IMG/VR virus record: IMGVR_UViG_3300005329_000022
Coordinates: 1 to 31,048 of that record
Length of the DNA: 31,048 bases
Strand: one strand, 5' to 3'
From: a virus
Both the position numbers and the translations under genes were made by a program. Of the stretch, positions 24,210 through 30,829 are shown one piece after another (within the stretch, counting starts at the first letter, position 1; the number at the start of each line of letters is the position of its first letter). The notes below the pieces were generated by a model. The model ran no database searches. It saw nothing but the letters and a program-made list of their open reading frames with translations, and was not told where the DNA came from.

Positions 24210-24575
24210 ATGCGAAGACTCGCCTTGGCTTTCTTCGTCGTCAGCGCGGTGGTGCTCGCTGACGAGTACAACGCCAACGGCACCCTGGTGTCAGGTCAGG
24301 GCATTCAGACCGCCTCGAGCCTGAACAACGACGACACCTATGCGGTGCAGTGTCCGAACCTCGACGGCGGCAGCGGCCAGAAGGTCTGGTACCGGCCGGG
24401 CGGCTGCACTGGGTGCGTGACGGACGCGGGCCAGGGCGACACCCTGCTCGACTTCACGACGAATCAAGACCCGTACCCGGTTCGGCTGCGCCCCGGCATG
24501 ACCAAGATTCACCTGCGCGGCTTCCTCGCCGCCGACGCCATCTGGTGCACGGTCACCCCGAAGTCGCGCCCCTAA
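24210..24575 (+). CDS. Exported hypothetical protein, 121 aa
   Basis: MRRLALAFFVVSAVVLA followed by DEY is a clean Sec signal peptide with likely cleavage after LADA-like VLA. The mature part is small and beta-like, with Cys at QCPNLDGG, GGCTGCVTDAG and IWCTV, so disulphides are plausible in the periplasm. No family is recognised. It has its own promoter-like element and sits in the fibre region, so it may be a fibre chaperone, a virion ornament or a cell-surface modifier made during infection. Confidence 0.72.
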   Translation: MRRLALAFFVVSAVVLADEYNANGTLVSGQGIQTASSLNNDDTYAVQCPNLDGGSGQKVWYRPGGCTGCVTDAGQGDTLLDFTTNQDPYPVRLRPGMTKIHLRGFLAADAIWCTVTPKSRP

Positions 24576-24584
24576 GGAGCCGTC

Positions 24585-25868
24585 GTGCTCGGAGTTCTCC
24601 TTGCGCTGACGCTGTCAGGACCCATCGACCTCCGGCCCGAGTGCGAGCGCGTACGCTGCCCAAGGGTCCGTCAGGTCAGGCCGGACACCTCTGGTACTTC
24701 CACGCCCTTCTTCGAGTTCGCCCCGACGAGCGGGACCGGCATGGGCACCGCGTGCGCGTGCACAACGCCAACAGGCTCAAAGGGTGAGGCGATGACGTTC
24801 AGCCGCGCCAGCTCCGGCACGTGCCTTCGGGGCAACGTCTCGAGCAGCATCGCGAACGGCGACATGACTACGTGCTCGTCGAATCAGCCTCGAGTGATGC
24901 CCGGCGGAGACGGTTCCGGGGCCCTTGGCGTTCTCGTCGAGGGTGCGCGGACGAACTACGCGCTGCGCAGCGAGGCGCTCGACAACGCCGCGTGGAACAG
25001 TTCGCCCGTCGGGGTCTCGGCAATCACGGTCACCGCGGACGCGGCCGTGGCGCCCGATGGCAACACGACCGCCGAGCGGTTGCAGATTCCGGCAACCGCC
25101 GCAGGACAGCAGTCGCTGCTGTACCAGGTGGCCAACTCCGGCAGCGCGACGGCTCACACCGCCTCGTGGTTCGTCAGAGGCAACGGCACGTCCGGCACCA
25201 CGGAAATCTGCATCTTCACCGGCGCCGGGCAGACTTGCGCGGCTTGCCTCTTCTTTTCCACGGCGTGGACCCGCTGCTCGGTGACGGCGACCATCTCCGC
25301 CGGAGGCACGGCGCGCATCGAGCTGGGCAACCAGACCTTGAACAGCGGCGTGGCCCGGAACGCCGCCGACATCTTCGCTTGGGGCGCGGTGATGGAGGAG
25401 GGCGCCTTCGCCAGCAGCTACATTGCGACCGCCGGCGCAGCCGTGGCGCGGGCGGCGGAGACGGCAGACTTCACGATGCCGGCCTCGGTGTTCGACGCAC
25501 GGGGCAGCGCCGCAGCTTCGGCGTACCTCGCCGATTCGCAGAACGGTGGGCTGCTCGCATGGGGTACCAACAACCGAATGCTCTACGTCGGTGCCTCGCA
25601 GACGCGCATGTTCGACTCGACCAACGTCGTGTCGACAGCCAACGGCACATATCCCAACAGCACCACCAACCGGTTCTGGTCGTCGTGGTCTGGCTCATCG
25701 ATGACCGTCACGAATGCGACTCAGGCACTGACGGCTTCCGGCTCCTTTGACGGTTCGATGCAGGCGCTGACGACGCTTCAGGTCGGCTACAACCCGAGCG
25801 GCGCGGGGCCACTGTGGGGTGTCATCAAACAGGTCTGCCTCGATCCGAACCCGTCGAGGTGTCGATGA
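24585..25868 (+). CDS. Tail spike / head-spike-type fibre protein, 427 aa
   Basis: The GTG at 24585 has AAGGAG at 24573-24578. A short apolar start (MLGVLLALTLSG) may be a signal sequence. Cys-bearing N-terminal segments (CACTTP, GTCLRG) are followed by LGVLVEGARTNYALRSEALDN, read as LVEGARTNYALRSE. This is the signature before the jelly-roll domain in many phage spike proteins, where ITVTADAAVAPDGNTTAERL also belongs. The C-terminal half (ASAYLADSQNGGLLAWG, MTVTNATQALTASGS) looks like a concanavalin-type carbohydrate-binding lobe. It probably binds host surface sugars. The stop overlaps the next ATG (ATGA). Confidence 0.78.
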   Translation: MLGVLLALTLSGPIDLRPECERVRCPRVRQVRPDTSGTSTPFFEFAPTSGTGMGTACACTTPTGSKGEAMTFSRASSGTCLRGNVSSSIANGDMTTCSSNQPRVMPGGDGSGALGVLVEGARTNYALRSEALDNAAWNSSPVGVSAITVTADAAVAPDGNTTAERLQIPATAAGQQSLLYQVANSGSATAHTASWFVRGNGTSGTTEICIFTGAGQTCAACLFFSTAWTRCSVTATISAGGTARIELGNQTLNSGVARNAADIFAWGAVMEEGAFASSYIATAGAAVARAAETADFTMPASVFDARGSAAASAYLADSQNGGLLAWGTNNRMLYVGASQTRMFDSTNVVSTANGTYPNSTTNRFWSSWSGSSMTVTNATQALTASGSFDGSMQALTTLQVGYNPSGAGPLWGVIKQVCLDPNPSRCR

Positions 25869-26464
25869 AACAGCGCCTCCTTGCCCTCGCTGCCCTGGTC
25901 GCCGCGGCCGGTGCCGGAACGGTGCTGTTCGTCAACTGGGAAGACGGCACCATCGCGGGCCGTATCGAAGACGTGGGCTCGTGGGAGCTGATCGATCGAG
26001 CCAACGTGACCATGTCGGCGTGCAATTCGGCGCAGTGCACGACGGCGCAGAACATCCTCACCGACGCAGGCTCGAGCTGCATCCCACGCTTCGCCGATGG
26101 CGACTTCCGGGTGTCAGCTCGCATGCGCGCGTGCTTCGCCGACGCCGGCGTCACGATGGGGGCTCAGAAGTACCAGCGCCTTCGGTTGATCGCCCTGCGC
26201 TGTGCTGGCACCGACGGCGGCTTCGCGTTCGGCGTGCCGATGGACGACGCCGGGTGCCCCATCTTTGCGGTGGCCGTCACCACCCCGCGGTGTGTGCGCG
26301 CCCCGCTCGACGGCGGCGCGAACTGCCGGCGCCTGCTTCCTGATGGGGGCACCGTCTTCTTTGGAACCGGCAACGTCTTCCCCGCAGCCGAGGCGGCCGG
26401 CTCTAACTGCGATGCCTGCGGCTGCACCGTGATTTACGGCGACGACCCTTCGGTAGACCTGTGA
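25865..26464 (+). CDS. Cys-rich protein with N-terminal signal or anchor, 199 aa
   Basis: The ATG at 25865 overlaps the spike stop. MKQRLLALAALVAAAGAGTVLFV is a signal peptide or a membrane anchor; no clear cleavage site is seen. The rest has about 13 Cys and several DAG/DGG turns (LTDAGSSC, CFADAGVT, APLDGGANC, LLPDGG), and ends with CDACGCTVIYGDD. The many Cys suggest a disulphide-linked fold in the periplasm or on the surface. No family is recognised. Its coupling to the spike gene suggests that it partners the spike. Confidence 0.7.
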   Translation: MKQRLLALAALVAAAGAGTVLFVNWEDGTIAGRIEDVGSWELIDRANVTMSACNSAQCTTAQNILTDAGSSCIPRFADGDFRVSARMRACFADAGVTMGAQKYQRLRLIALRCAGTDGGFAFGVPMDDAGCPIFAVAVTTPRCVRAPLDGGANCRRLLPDGGTVFFGTGNVFPAAEAAGSNCDACGCTVIYGDDPSVDL

Positions 26465-26784
26465 CGCTCCGTCCTCACCCCTCGCTGTCGGAGTTGTCGG
26501 CGCAGCTCGACGAAGAGCCACTCGAGCCGACGCTGCTGCGCTCCCCGCCGCCTCCCGAGCAGCCGCCGCTCACCGACTTCGAGGTCGAGATGCGGCAGCG
26601 CTTGGCGGAGCTCGCCTCCCACCTGGCGCGCACCGATGCTGTCGTGCTCGGGGTACAGCGCGACGTGCGGCAGCAGATTCGAGAGGCGGAGAAACGCCTC
26701 ACCGCGAAGGTGAGCGGCCTGGGGGTCATGATCAGCAAGCTCGTCGAGCAGGTCTCGAAGCTCGTGGTGAACGGCCATGGCTGA
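26461..26784 (+). CDS. Hypothetical coiled-coil protein, 107 aa
   Basis: The GTG at 26461 overlaps the previous TGA. A Pro-rich acidic N-terminus (TLLRSPPPPEQPP) is followed by a long amphipathic helix from about residue 38 to the end (EMRQRLAELASHLAR, VRQQIREAEKRLTAKV). It has no transmembrane segment. It lies at the start of the lysis region and overlaps the membrane protein gene that follows by eight bases, so the two may work together; no function is assigned. Confidence 0.65.
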   Translation: MTLRPHPSLSELSAQLDEEPLEPTLLRSPPPPEQPPLTDFEVEMRQRLAELASHLARTDAVVLGVQRDVRQQIREAEKRLTAKVSGLGVMISKLVEQVSKLVVNGHG

Positions 26785-27085
26785 CCCGACTGACTTGGTG
26801 CTTGTCGGCGGTGGCGGTGCCACCCTGGGCGGGATCATTGTTGCCGCGGTCAGGTGGCTCGGTGGCCGCAGCATGGCCGCGCTCGATGAGACACTCAAAA
26901 GCCTGCGCACGGCCGTCGAGGAACTGCACAAAGAGGTGCGGCACCTACGCGAGACCGACATCGCCCAAGCGAAGGACATCGGCGCGCTTCAGCAAGAAAT
27001 GAAGGGGCTGAAAGAGCGGGTCGACGGCATGGGCACTCATTGGCGCGAGGAGTTCCGCCGCGTCACGGCTCGAGGGAAGCGATGA
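26777..27085 (+). CDS. Small membrane protein with coiled coil, holin-like candidate, 102 aa
   Basis: One apolar segment near residues 7-27 (VLVGGGGATLGGIIVAAVRWL) is followed by a charged coiled coil (DETLKSLRTAVEELHKEV and on to residue 90) and a basic tail. One membrane span plus a long cytoplasmic coil is seen in some phage lysis-region proteins, including single-span holins and their regulators. Its place immediately before the endolysin gene, with an ATGA overlap, supports a lysis role. Which of this and the protein at 27554 is the holin cannot be told. Confidence 0.6.
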   Translation: MADPTDLVLVGGGGATLGGIIVAAVRWLGGRSMAALDETLKSLRTAVEELHKEVRHLRETDIAQAKDIGALQQEMKGLKERVDGMGTHWREEFRRVTARGKR

Positions 27086-27540
27086 GCCACCGCGACCGTT
27101 TCGTAATTCATGCGCTCGCGCAGACTGGGCAGGTGGTGCTCTTGGGCGACCTCGACTGCTCCGAGCTCGTCGCCCGCGCGTTAAGGGACGCCGGCGGCCC
27201 GGATTGGACGAAGACCCACACCGCGCAGCGCTTTCACGATGAGGCCTCGCGCAAGCTGGTCGATGGCGAAAAGCCCCTGGCCGGCGACCTCACGTTCCAC
27301 GGCTTCACCGGCGAGGCCGACGCCAAGCTGCACGTAGTGCACGTCGGCATCTGGCTCGACGGCGGTGAGGTGCTGTCGGCCGATGGCGCCACCTCGAAGA
27401 TCAAGACGATCGAGGAGGCGATCGCCAACCCGAACTGTCGGGTCCGGCGTCACCCGAGCATCCGCTACCGGAAAGACCTCCCCTACCTCGCCGTGCGCCG
27501 CTTCACCGCGCTCGACAACCTCGACCGTGTTTCCCGCTGA
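27082..27540 (+). CDS. Endolysin-like NlpC/P60-family protein, 152 aa
   Basis: This probably cuts peptide bonds in the host cell wall at lysis. The catalytic Cys is in LDCSELVARAL (C26) and the catalytic His in HVVHVGIWLDGG (H87), the pair and spacing of compact NlpC/P60 (CHAP-like) domains; AGDLTFHG before the His strand also fits. There is no signal peptide, so export needs a holin. The ATG at 27082 overlaps the previous stop. The neighbours are membrane proteins on both sides, the expected lysis layout. An alternative is a virion-linked wall enzyme, but the place argues for lysis. Confidence 0.82.
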   Translation: MSHRDRFVIHALAQTGQVVLLGDLDCSELVARALRDAGGPDWTKTHTAQRFHDEASRKLVDGEKPLAGDLTFHGFTGEADAKLHVVHVGIWLDGGEVLSADGATSKIKTIEEAIANPNCRVRRHPSIRYRKDLPYLAVRRFTALDNLDRVSR

Positions 27541-27553
27541 CCAGGAGAAGCCA

Positions 27554-27898
27554 ATGCCCGATACGCCCGTCGTCGCCCCGTCGCCTGAGCCCATCACCCA
27601 ACCCAACCCGGCGCCGTCGTCGTTCGACAAGACGCTGGCGGTGCTGACCAACCCCACCGTGCGCCGGCTGCTCGTCTTCCTGCTGGGCTTTCTCACCGTC
27701 GCGCTCAACAAGAAGCTCGGGCTCGAGCTCAACCCTGAGTCAATGGTGACTGATGCCCTGCTGGTGCTCGGCTACATCGGCCAGAGTGCCTTTACTGACG
27801 CCAGCAAAGCCCGCAGCGACGCAATGGCCAAGGGGTATGCGGCGGCCGCTGCTGTCACCACCGAGGACCAGGCCGAGGCGGCCCAGAGGAAACCATGA
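27554..27898 (+). CDS. Holin-like membrane protein, 114 aa
   Basis: CAGGAGA at 27542-27548 precedes the ATG at 27554; the longer upstream frame overlaps the endolysin as shadow. After a Pro-rich N-terminus come two apolar segments, VRRLLVFLLGFLTVALNKK and MVTDALLVLGYIGQSAF, then an Ala-rich charged tail. Two spans next to an endolysin gene fit a holin that permeabilises the inner membrane. The stop overlaps the next ATG (ATGA). Confidence 0.68.
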   Translation: MPDTPVVAPSPEPITQPNPAPSSFDKTLAVLTNPTVRRLLVFLLGFLTVALNKKLGLELNPESMVTDALLVLGYIGQSAFTDASKARSDAMAKGYAAAAAVTTEDQAEAAQRKP

Positions 27899-28239
27899 AG
27901 ACGGCTATCGCCTTGCTGCTCCTGTCGTCGGTCGCGTTCGCCGATCCGCCGACGGACTCGTCGACCGTCGAGAACGACTCGCCCGTGCTCGCGCCCGACC
28001 TGCCGGGCGTCTCGGTGCGGCTGCGCCCCGGGGAGCCGGCGCCCTACGACGGCAGGCTCGTTGCCCTCGACGAGAACGTGCGCCGCGGGAAGGCCCTGGT
28101 CGACTGCCGGGCAGAGCTCGAGGCGGGCAAGCAGAACGCCTGGCTCTCGAAGCCGGTGCTGATCACCCTCATCGTCGGCAGCGTGGTGCTCGGCGCTGCC
28201 GCCGGCGCGGGCGTCACGGCGTGGGCGCTCAAGCGCTGA
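27895..28239 (+). CDS. Spanin-like exported protein with C-terminal membrane span, 114 aa
   Basis: An N-terminal signal peptide (MKTAIALLLLSSVAFA before DPP) and a C-terminal span (PVLITLIVGSVVLGAAAGAGVTAWALKR) enclose a periplasmic part with LRPGEPAPYDGRLVALDE and DCRAELE. The GEPAPYDG phrase recurs in small proteins of phage lysis regions. The topology could link membrane and wall or disrupt the outer membrane as spanins do, but it does not match the classical Rz/Rz1 pair. It is the last gene of the clear late operon. Confidence 0.65.
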   Translation: MKTAIALLLLSSVAFADPPTDSSTVENDSPVLAPDLPGVSVRLRPGEPAPYDGRLVALDENVRRGKALVDCRAELEAGKQNAWLSKPVLITLIVGSVVLGAAAGAGVTAWALKR

Positions 28240-28283
28240 CGCGGGGTTGCGACGGCACGCCGCTCGCACAGTGCCGCGCCCCC

Positions 28284-28541
28284 ATGGACGACGAACGGGA
28301 GCGGCTCGCGGCGGATCTCCTCGCCGCTGAGCGGGTGATTCAGTGGAACGCGGTTCGAAACCCGGCACATGCGGCTGCGGCGAAGCGATGGCTGGTCGAG
28401 ATCGAGCACGAAGCCCGGCGGGTCAGCGTGGGTCGAGCCACTCAGCCGCCGTCCGCATTGCGGCGCCGATCGCCTTCTCGCGGCTCTCTCGATACGGGCC
28501 GGTTGCGAGGGTCCCATCCGGCAACCAGATCGTCGCAGTGA
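28284..28541 (+). CDS. Hypothetical protein, 85 aa, overlapping an antisense gene
   Basis: The N-terminal 50 residues (MDDERERLAADLLAAERVIQW and a second helix with KRWLVEIEHEARR) look like a real helical protein. The C-terminal part is Arg/Ser-rich and overlaps the minus-strand gene at 28423-28626 for 119 bases, so it may be read-through rather than selected sequence. No ribosome site is evident. It lies at the meeting point of the late plus-strand and the minus-strand genes. Confidence 0.45.
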   Translation: MDDERERLAADLLAAERVIQWNAVRNPAHAAAAKRWLVEIEHEARRVSVGRATQPPSALRRRSPSRGSLDTGRLRGSHPATRSSQ

Positions 28542-28626
28542 AGCCCTTGCGGCGCTTGAGCACACCGAAGTCGAGCATCCCTCGATCGTCGGGCTTCGGT
28601 GGGCGGCTCGCCTTGCGCGCTGTCAT
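28423..28626 (-). CDS. Hypothetical basic protein, 67 aa
   Basis: The ATG at 28626-28624 (minus) has a strong GGAGGAAGG upstream, which decides this start over a longer reading from 28767 that is Arg/His-rich. The N-terminus is basic (MTARKASRPPKPDD), followed by a beta-like GFTATIWLPDGTLATGPY and a helix (REKAIGAAMRTAAEWLD). It resembles small phage proteins that bind DNA or act as modifiers, but no family is recognised. It is the last minus-strand gene, facing the late genes. Confidence 0.7.
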   Translation of the reverse strand: MTARKASRPPKPDDRGMLDFGVLKRRKGFTATIWLPDGTLATGPYRESREKAIGAAMRTAAEWLDPR

Positions 28627-28644
28627 GGGTGTACCTTCCTCCGC

Positions 28645-28842
28645 ATGTGGTCGGCGCTCAAGTGCCTCGCCGAGGTGCTGCCGGTGAGGCCGATGTCCTC
28701 TGACTGCACGTGCGACTCCCGCCGGCACGACAAGACCCGGCCGATCGTCCACGCCGATGGCTGGCATGTGACGTGTCTCCGGTGTGGCGCCCAGTGGGTG
28801 GAGTGGGCCGGCACTAAGCCCGCTCCGTCCGGTCGGTCGTGA
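28645..28842 (+). CDS. Small zinc-ribbon-like protein, 65 aa
   Basis: It reads MWSALKCLAEVLPVRPM, then CTCDSRR, then WHVTCLRCGAQWVEW, giving CxC and CxxC pairs that could bind zinc. Nearly nine in ten codons end in G or C by my count, as in true genes here, and the minus-strand reading across it is low complexity. It starts 18 bases from, and divergent to, the minus-strand gene at 28626, and its end overlaps the next minus gene by 29 bases. There is no clear ribosome site. It is the only plus-strand gene within the minus cluster. Confidence 0.5.
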   Translation: MWSALKCLAEVLPVRPMSSDCTCDSRRHDKTRPIVHADGWHVTCLRCGAQWVEWAGTKPAPSGRS

Positions 28843-29602
28843 CGGTGAGCGGAAGGAACAGGCCGCACTGCGGGCACATGCGGCTCGCTCCGTCCGAGGC
28901 GACGTAGGGCATGTCGTTGCAGTGCGGGCAGCGGCGCTCTGCGAGCAGTGCGGCGACTGAGTTCAATCGGTTCGCGAACGGCTCGTCGTACGGCGCGCGG
29001 GCAGCAGCCGCGCCACGCATGCCGGCTGCCACCACCTGGCGGGCGAGGCCTCGGCGATTCATTTCGGCGATCACCTCGTCGTCGGTTGCGCTCTTGATGG
29101 TCATCGGCCACGACTCGCTGGGCGCCTTCAGTCCCAGCGCCTCCATCAACTGCCGGTGCGCCGGGGTGATGACTCCGCCGCTCTCGTGGAGCGCGTCGAA
29201 CAGCACGGCCCACGTCCCGCGCGTCTTTTCGCGCTCGGCGTGCAGTTCGGAGGCGGGGACGTAGTCGGGTGGGTTGGGACCCAGGGCGGCGCGTAGCTCA
29301 AGGCAGTGGTTCGCATGGCCGTTCGCGTCCGGCGACTGCCAGCACCAACACGGCTCGCCTTTGTGTTCGGAATGCGCCGATCGCCGCAGCGCCGCGCGCA
29401 GTTTCGCCTCGCGCTGGGCGACGGCGGCGTTCAGGCGTTCGGCGCTCGCGCGCGCGTACGGTTCGCTGTGTTCGGCGGGACTGATGCCGCTCCAGAGCAC
29501 GCGCTCGTCGGCCAGCTGAATGGCCCAGAGGCTCTCGCCGAGCATATCGCGCGAACCGGTTTCAACGGCCACCGCGAACGGCTTCGGCTTTTCGTCGCTC
29601 AC
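28814..29602 (-). CDS. Hypothetical protein with C-terminal zinc ribbon, 262 aa
   Basis: The GTG start at 29602 overlaps the previous gene's stop (GTGA on the minus strand); the upstream extension is Arg/Gly shadow. The N-terminal half has a beta-like AIQLADERVLWSGI and a coiled coil (ARASAERLNAAVAQREAKLRAAL, seen in two parts), then CWCWQS. The centre is helical, and the C-terminus ends with CPHCNDMPY and CPQCGLFLPL, a CxxC-CxxC zinc ribbon. Phage proteins that carry such ribbons often contact nucleic acid. No family is recognised. Confidence 0.65.
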   Translation of the reverse strand: MSDEKPKPFAVAVETGSRDMLGESLWAIQLADERVLWSGISPAEHSEPYARASAERLNAAVAQREAKLRAALRRSAHSEHKGEPCWCWQSPDANGHANHCLELRAALGPNPPDYVPASELHAEREKTRGTWAVLFDALHESGGVITPAHRQLMEALGLKAPSESWPMTIKSATDDEVIAEMNRRGLARQVVAAGMRGAAAARAPYDEPFANRLNSVAALLAERRCPHCNDMPYVASDGASRMCPQCGLFLPLTVTTDRTERA

Positions 29603-29916
29603 CCGCCACCTCGAACCGCGTCGACCACGGCCTCGGCGGTTGGGAGCTGCTCGCCCGCCCATGCGACCTTCACGCATCGCAGCCCAAACTCCCGCAGCGC
29701 CCCGTCACCGGCCGGCGCTGCGAGGGCGGCGCGAGCGGCAAGCGCCTCTGCCTGTCCGTACTGATACGTGCGGAGTCGAACCTCAGCGAGCGCCAGCACC
29801 GAACGCAACGCCACCTCCCGGGCCTCGGCAGCGGCGAGCCGTGCGCGCAGGGTCTTCAGTTCGTCTCGGTCGGCGTCGGTCGTGCCGCAGACGTCGCATG
29901 GTTCGTAGCGGGTCAT
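29599..29916 (-). CDS. Hypothetical protein with CxxC motif and coiled coil, 105 aa
   Basis: The ATG at 29916-29914 (minus) is preceded by GGAGGAAACG. The sequence starts MTRYEPCDVCGTTDADRDEL, a single zinc-knuckle half, then an Arg/Ala/Glu helix of about 45 residues and a short C-terminal domain (LRCVKVAWAGEQLPTAEAV). Its start overlaps the stop of the upstream gene (ATGA). The function is unknown; the coiled coil suggests that it pairs with itself or with a neighbour. Confidence 0.65.
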   Translation of the reverse strand: MTRYEPCDVCGTTDADRDELKTLRARLAAAEAREVALRSVLALAEVRLRTYQYGQAEALAARAALAAPAGDGALREFGLRCVKVAWAGEQLPTAEAVVDAVRGGG

Positions 29917-30116
29917 CTTCGTTTCCTCCGCGAAATGGGTCGGCGCCGCAGGTCGAGCGCGCGAATGGCTGCCACGACGAGAACGGCCGTGTGGAATTGT
30001 CCCGACGAGACGCACTTGAGGTAGCCGCGTGCTTGCTTCACTCGCTTGCGCAGGTCGGCGAGCTGGCAGAGGACGCACGGCTTTCGGAGCGGACACGGTA
30101 GGCGATGGGTGCTCAT
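29913..30116 (-). CDS. Small basic Cys-containing protein, 67 aa
   Basis: It starts at the ATG 30116-30114 (minus), overlapping the upstream stop (ATGA). The N-terminus has CPLRKPCVLCQLADLRKRVKQ, read as CPLRKPCVLC plus a basic helix, and the C-terminus is strongly basic (RRRPISRRKRR). Small, basic and Cys-bearing suggests nucleic-acid contact, but no family is recognised. It is coupled at both ends to its neighbours in the minus-strand operon. Confidence 0.6.
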   Translation of the reverse strand: MSTHRLPCPLRKPCVLCQLADLRKRVKQARGYLKCVSSGQFHTAVLVVAAIRALDLRRRPISRRKRR

Positions 30117-30586
30117 TTCGCCCGCCCGGAGCCGCCGCAGGCCCAGCAGTCCGAATCCAGCCGGCCCTGACCGCTACCCCCGCACGTCTCGCAACGGTCG
30201 CGCGCGGTGGGCTCGGCGGACCCGATGCGCACTCCGGCGAGCGACGGGTCTGCGCCAGCAATCGAGCGCCCGATCTTGAGCGCCTCTCTGACGAGCGGCT
30301 TGCTGCGCTCGAGAGCGTCAGCCACCTTCGCGCTGAGCGCCCTCGCTTCCTGAAGCACCGGGTCGGCGTCCGCGATGGCGCGGCCGATGCGGCGAGCCTC
30401 AGCAACCTGCTCGGGCGTGAGCGGTGGCGCGTAGGTCGCCACCTCGGCCGGCATCGGGGGCTCCAGCGCGCGAATCGCACATGCGAGCGCCTCGCCAAGC
30501 GGCTCACCCAGGCCGGCGGCCTTGACCACATTCGCCGCCGCGTCTCGGCCCGCGCGCCAGGCTTGGGCGTATTCGGCGGGGGTCAA
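30113..30586 (-). CDS. Hypothetical protein with DnaJ-type zinc ribbon end, 157 aa
   Basis: The TTG at 30586 overlaps the upstream TGA (TTGA), the same stacking as the plus-strand genes; the longer reading from 30667 is Arg-rich shadow. The body is helical with two similar stretches (EARRIGRAIADADPVLQEA and EALKIGRSIAGADPSLAGV, an internal duplication). The end is CETCGGSGQG and CWACGGSG, the CxxCxGxG repeat of DnaJ-type zinc ribbons. No J-domain is present, so it is not a DnaJ protein. The function is unknown. Confidence 0.65.
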   Translation of the reverse strand: MTPAEYAQAWRAGRDAAANVVKAAGLGEPLGEALACAIRALEPPMPAEVATYAPPLTPEQVAEARRIGRAIADADPVLQEARALSAKVADALERSKPLVREALKIGRSIAGADPSLAGVRIGSAEPTARDRCETCGGSGQGRLDSDCWACGGSGRAK

Positions 30587-30813
30587 GGCTTCACCACGAC
30601 GGCCGTGCCCGCTTCGGTGTCGATCTCGACGGTCAGGTATTCGCCGTAACGAAACCACCTCGCGCATGCCTTCTGCGCCTTCTCGACGCGCATCTCGCGC
30701 ACGGCTTCGGCTTCATCGTCGGGCAGCAACGTATTGCCCATCTCGTCGGCGACGGCCTCGCGGATGGCGTTGTGCAGGCAGTCTGGGTCTTTCATTGTGA
30801 CTTGGAATTTCAC
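30583..30813 (-). CDS. Hypothetical protein, 76 aa
   Basis: The GTG start at 30813 (minus) has a GGGGGTGAAG stretch upstream. The protein opens MKFQVTMKDPDCLHNAI, has a charged helix (EAEAVREMRVEKAQKACARWF) and ends in beta strands (EYLTVEIDTEAGTAVVV). This alpha/beta pattern is that of a small phage protein often found among early genes, but I cannot name a function. It is coupled to the following gene by TTGA overlap. Confidence 0.7.
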   Translation of the reverse strand: MKFQVTMKDPDCLHNAIREAVADEMGNTLLPDDEAEAVREMRVEKAQKACARWFRYGEYLTVEIDTEAGTAVVVKP

Positions 30814-30829
30814 GTCTTCACCCCCGGCG

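Noticed and set aside
24585-26464. Possible diversity-generating retroelement target, because the head genes resemble phage BPP-1
   Set aside because: No reverse transcriptase, template repeat or C-type-lectin-like variable end was found in the window.
28306-28326. GCGGCG...CGCCGC inverted repeat as a terminator
   Set aside because: It lies inside a reading frame, has no following T-run, and short G/C dyads are common in this DNA.
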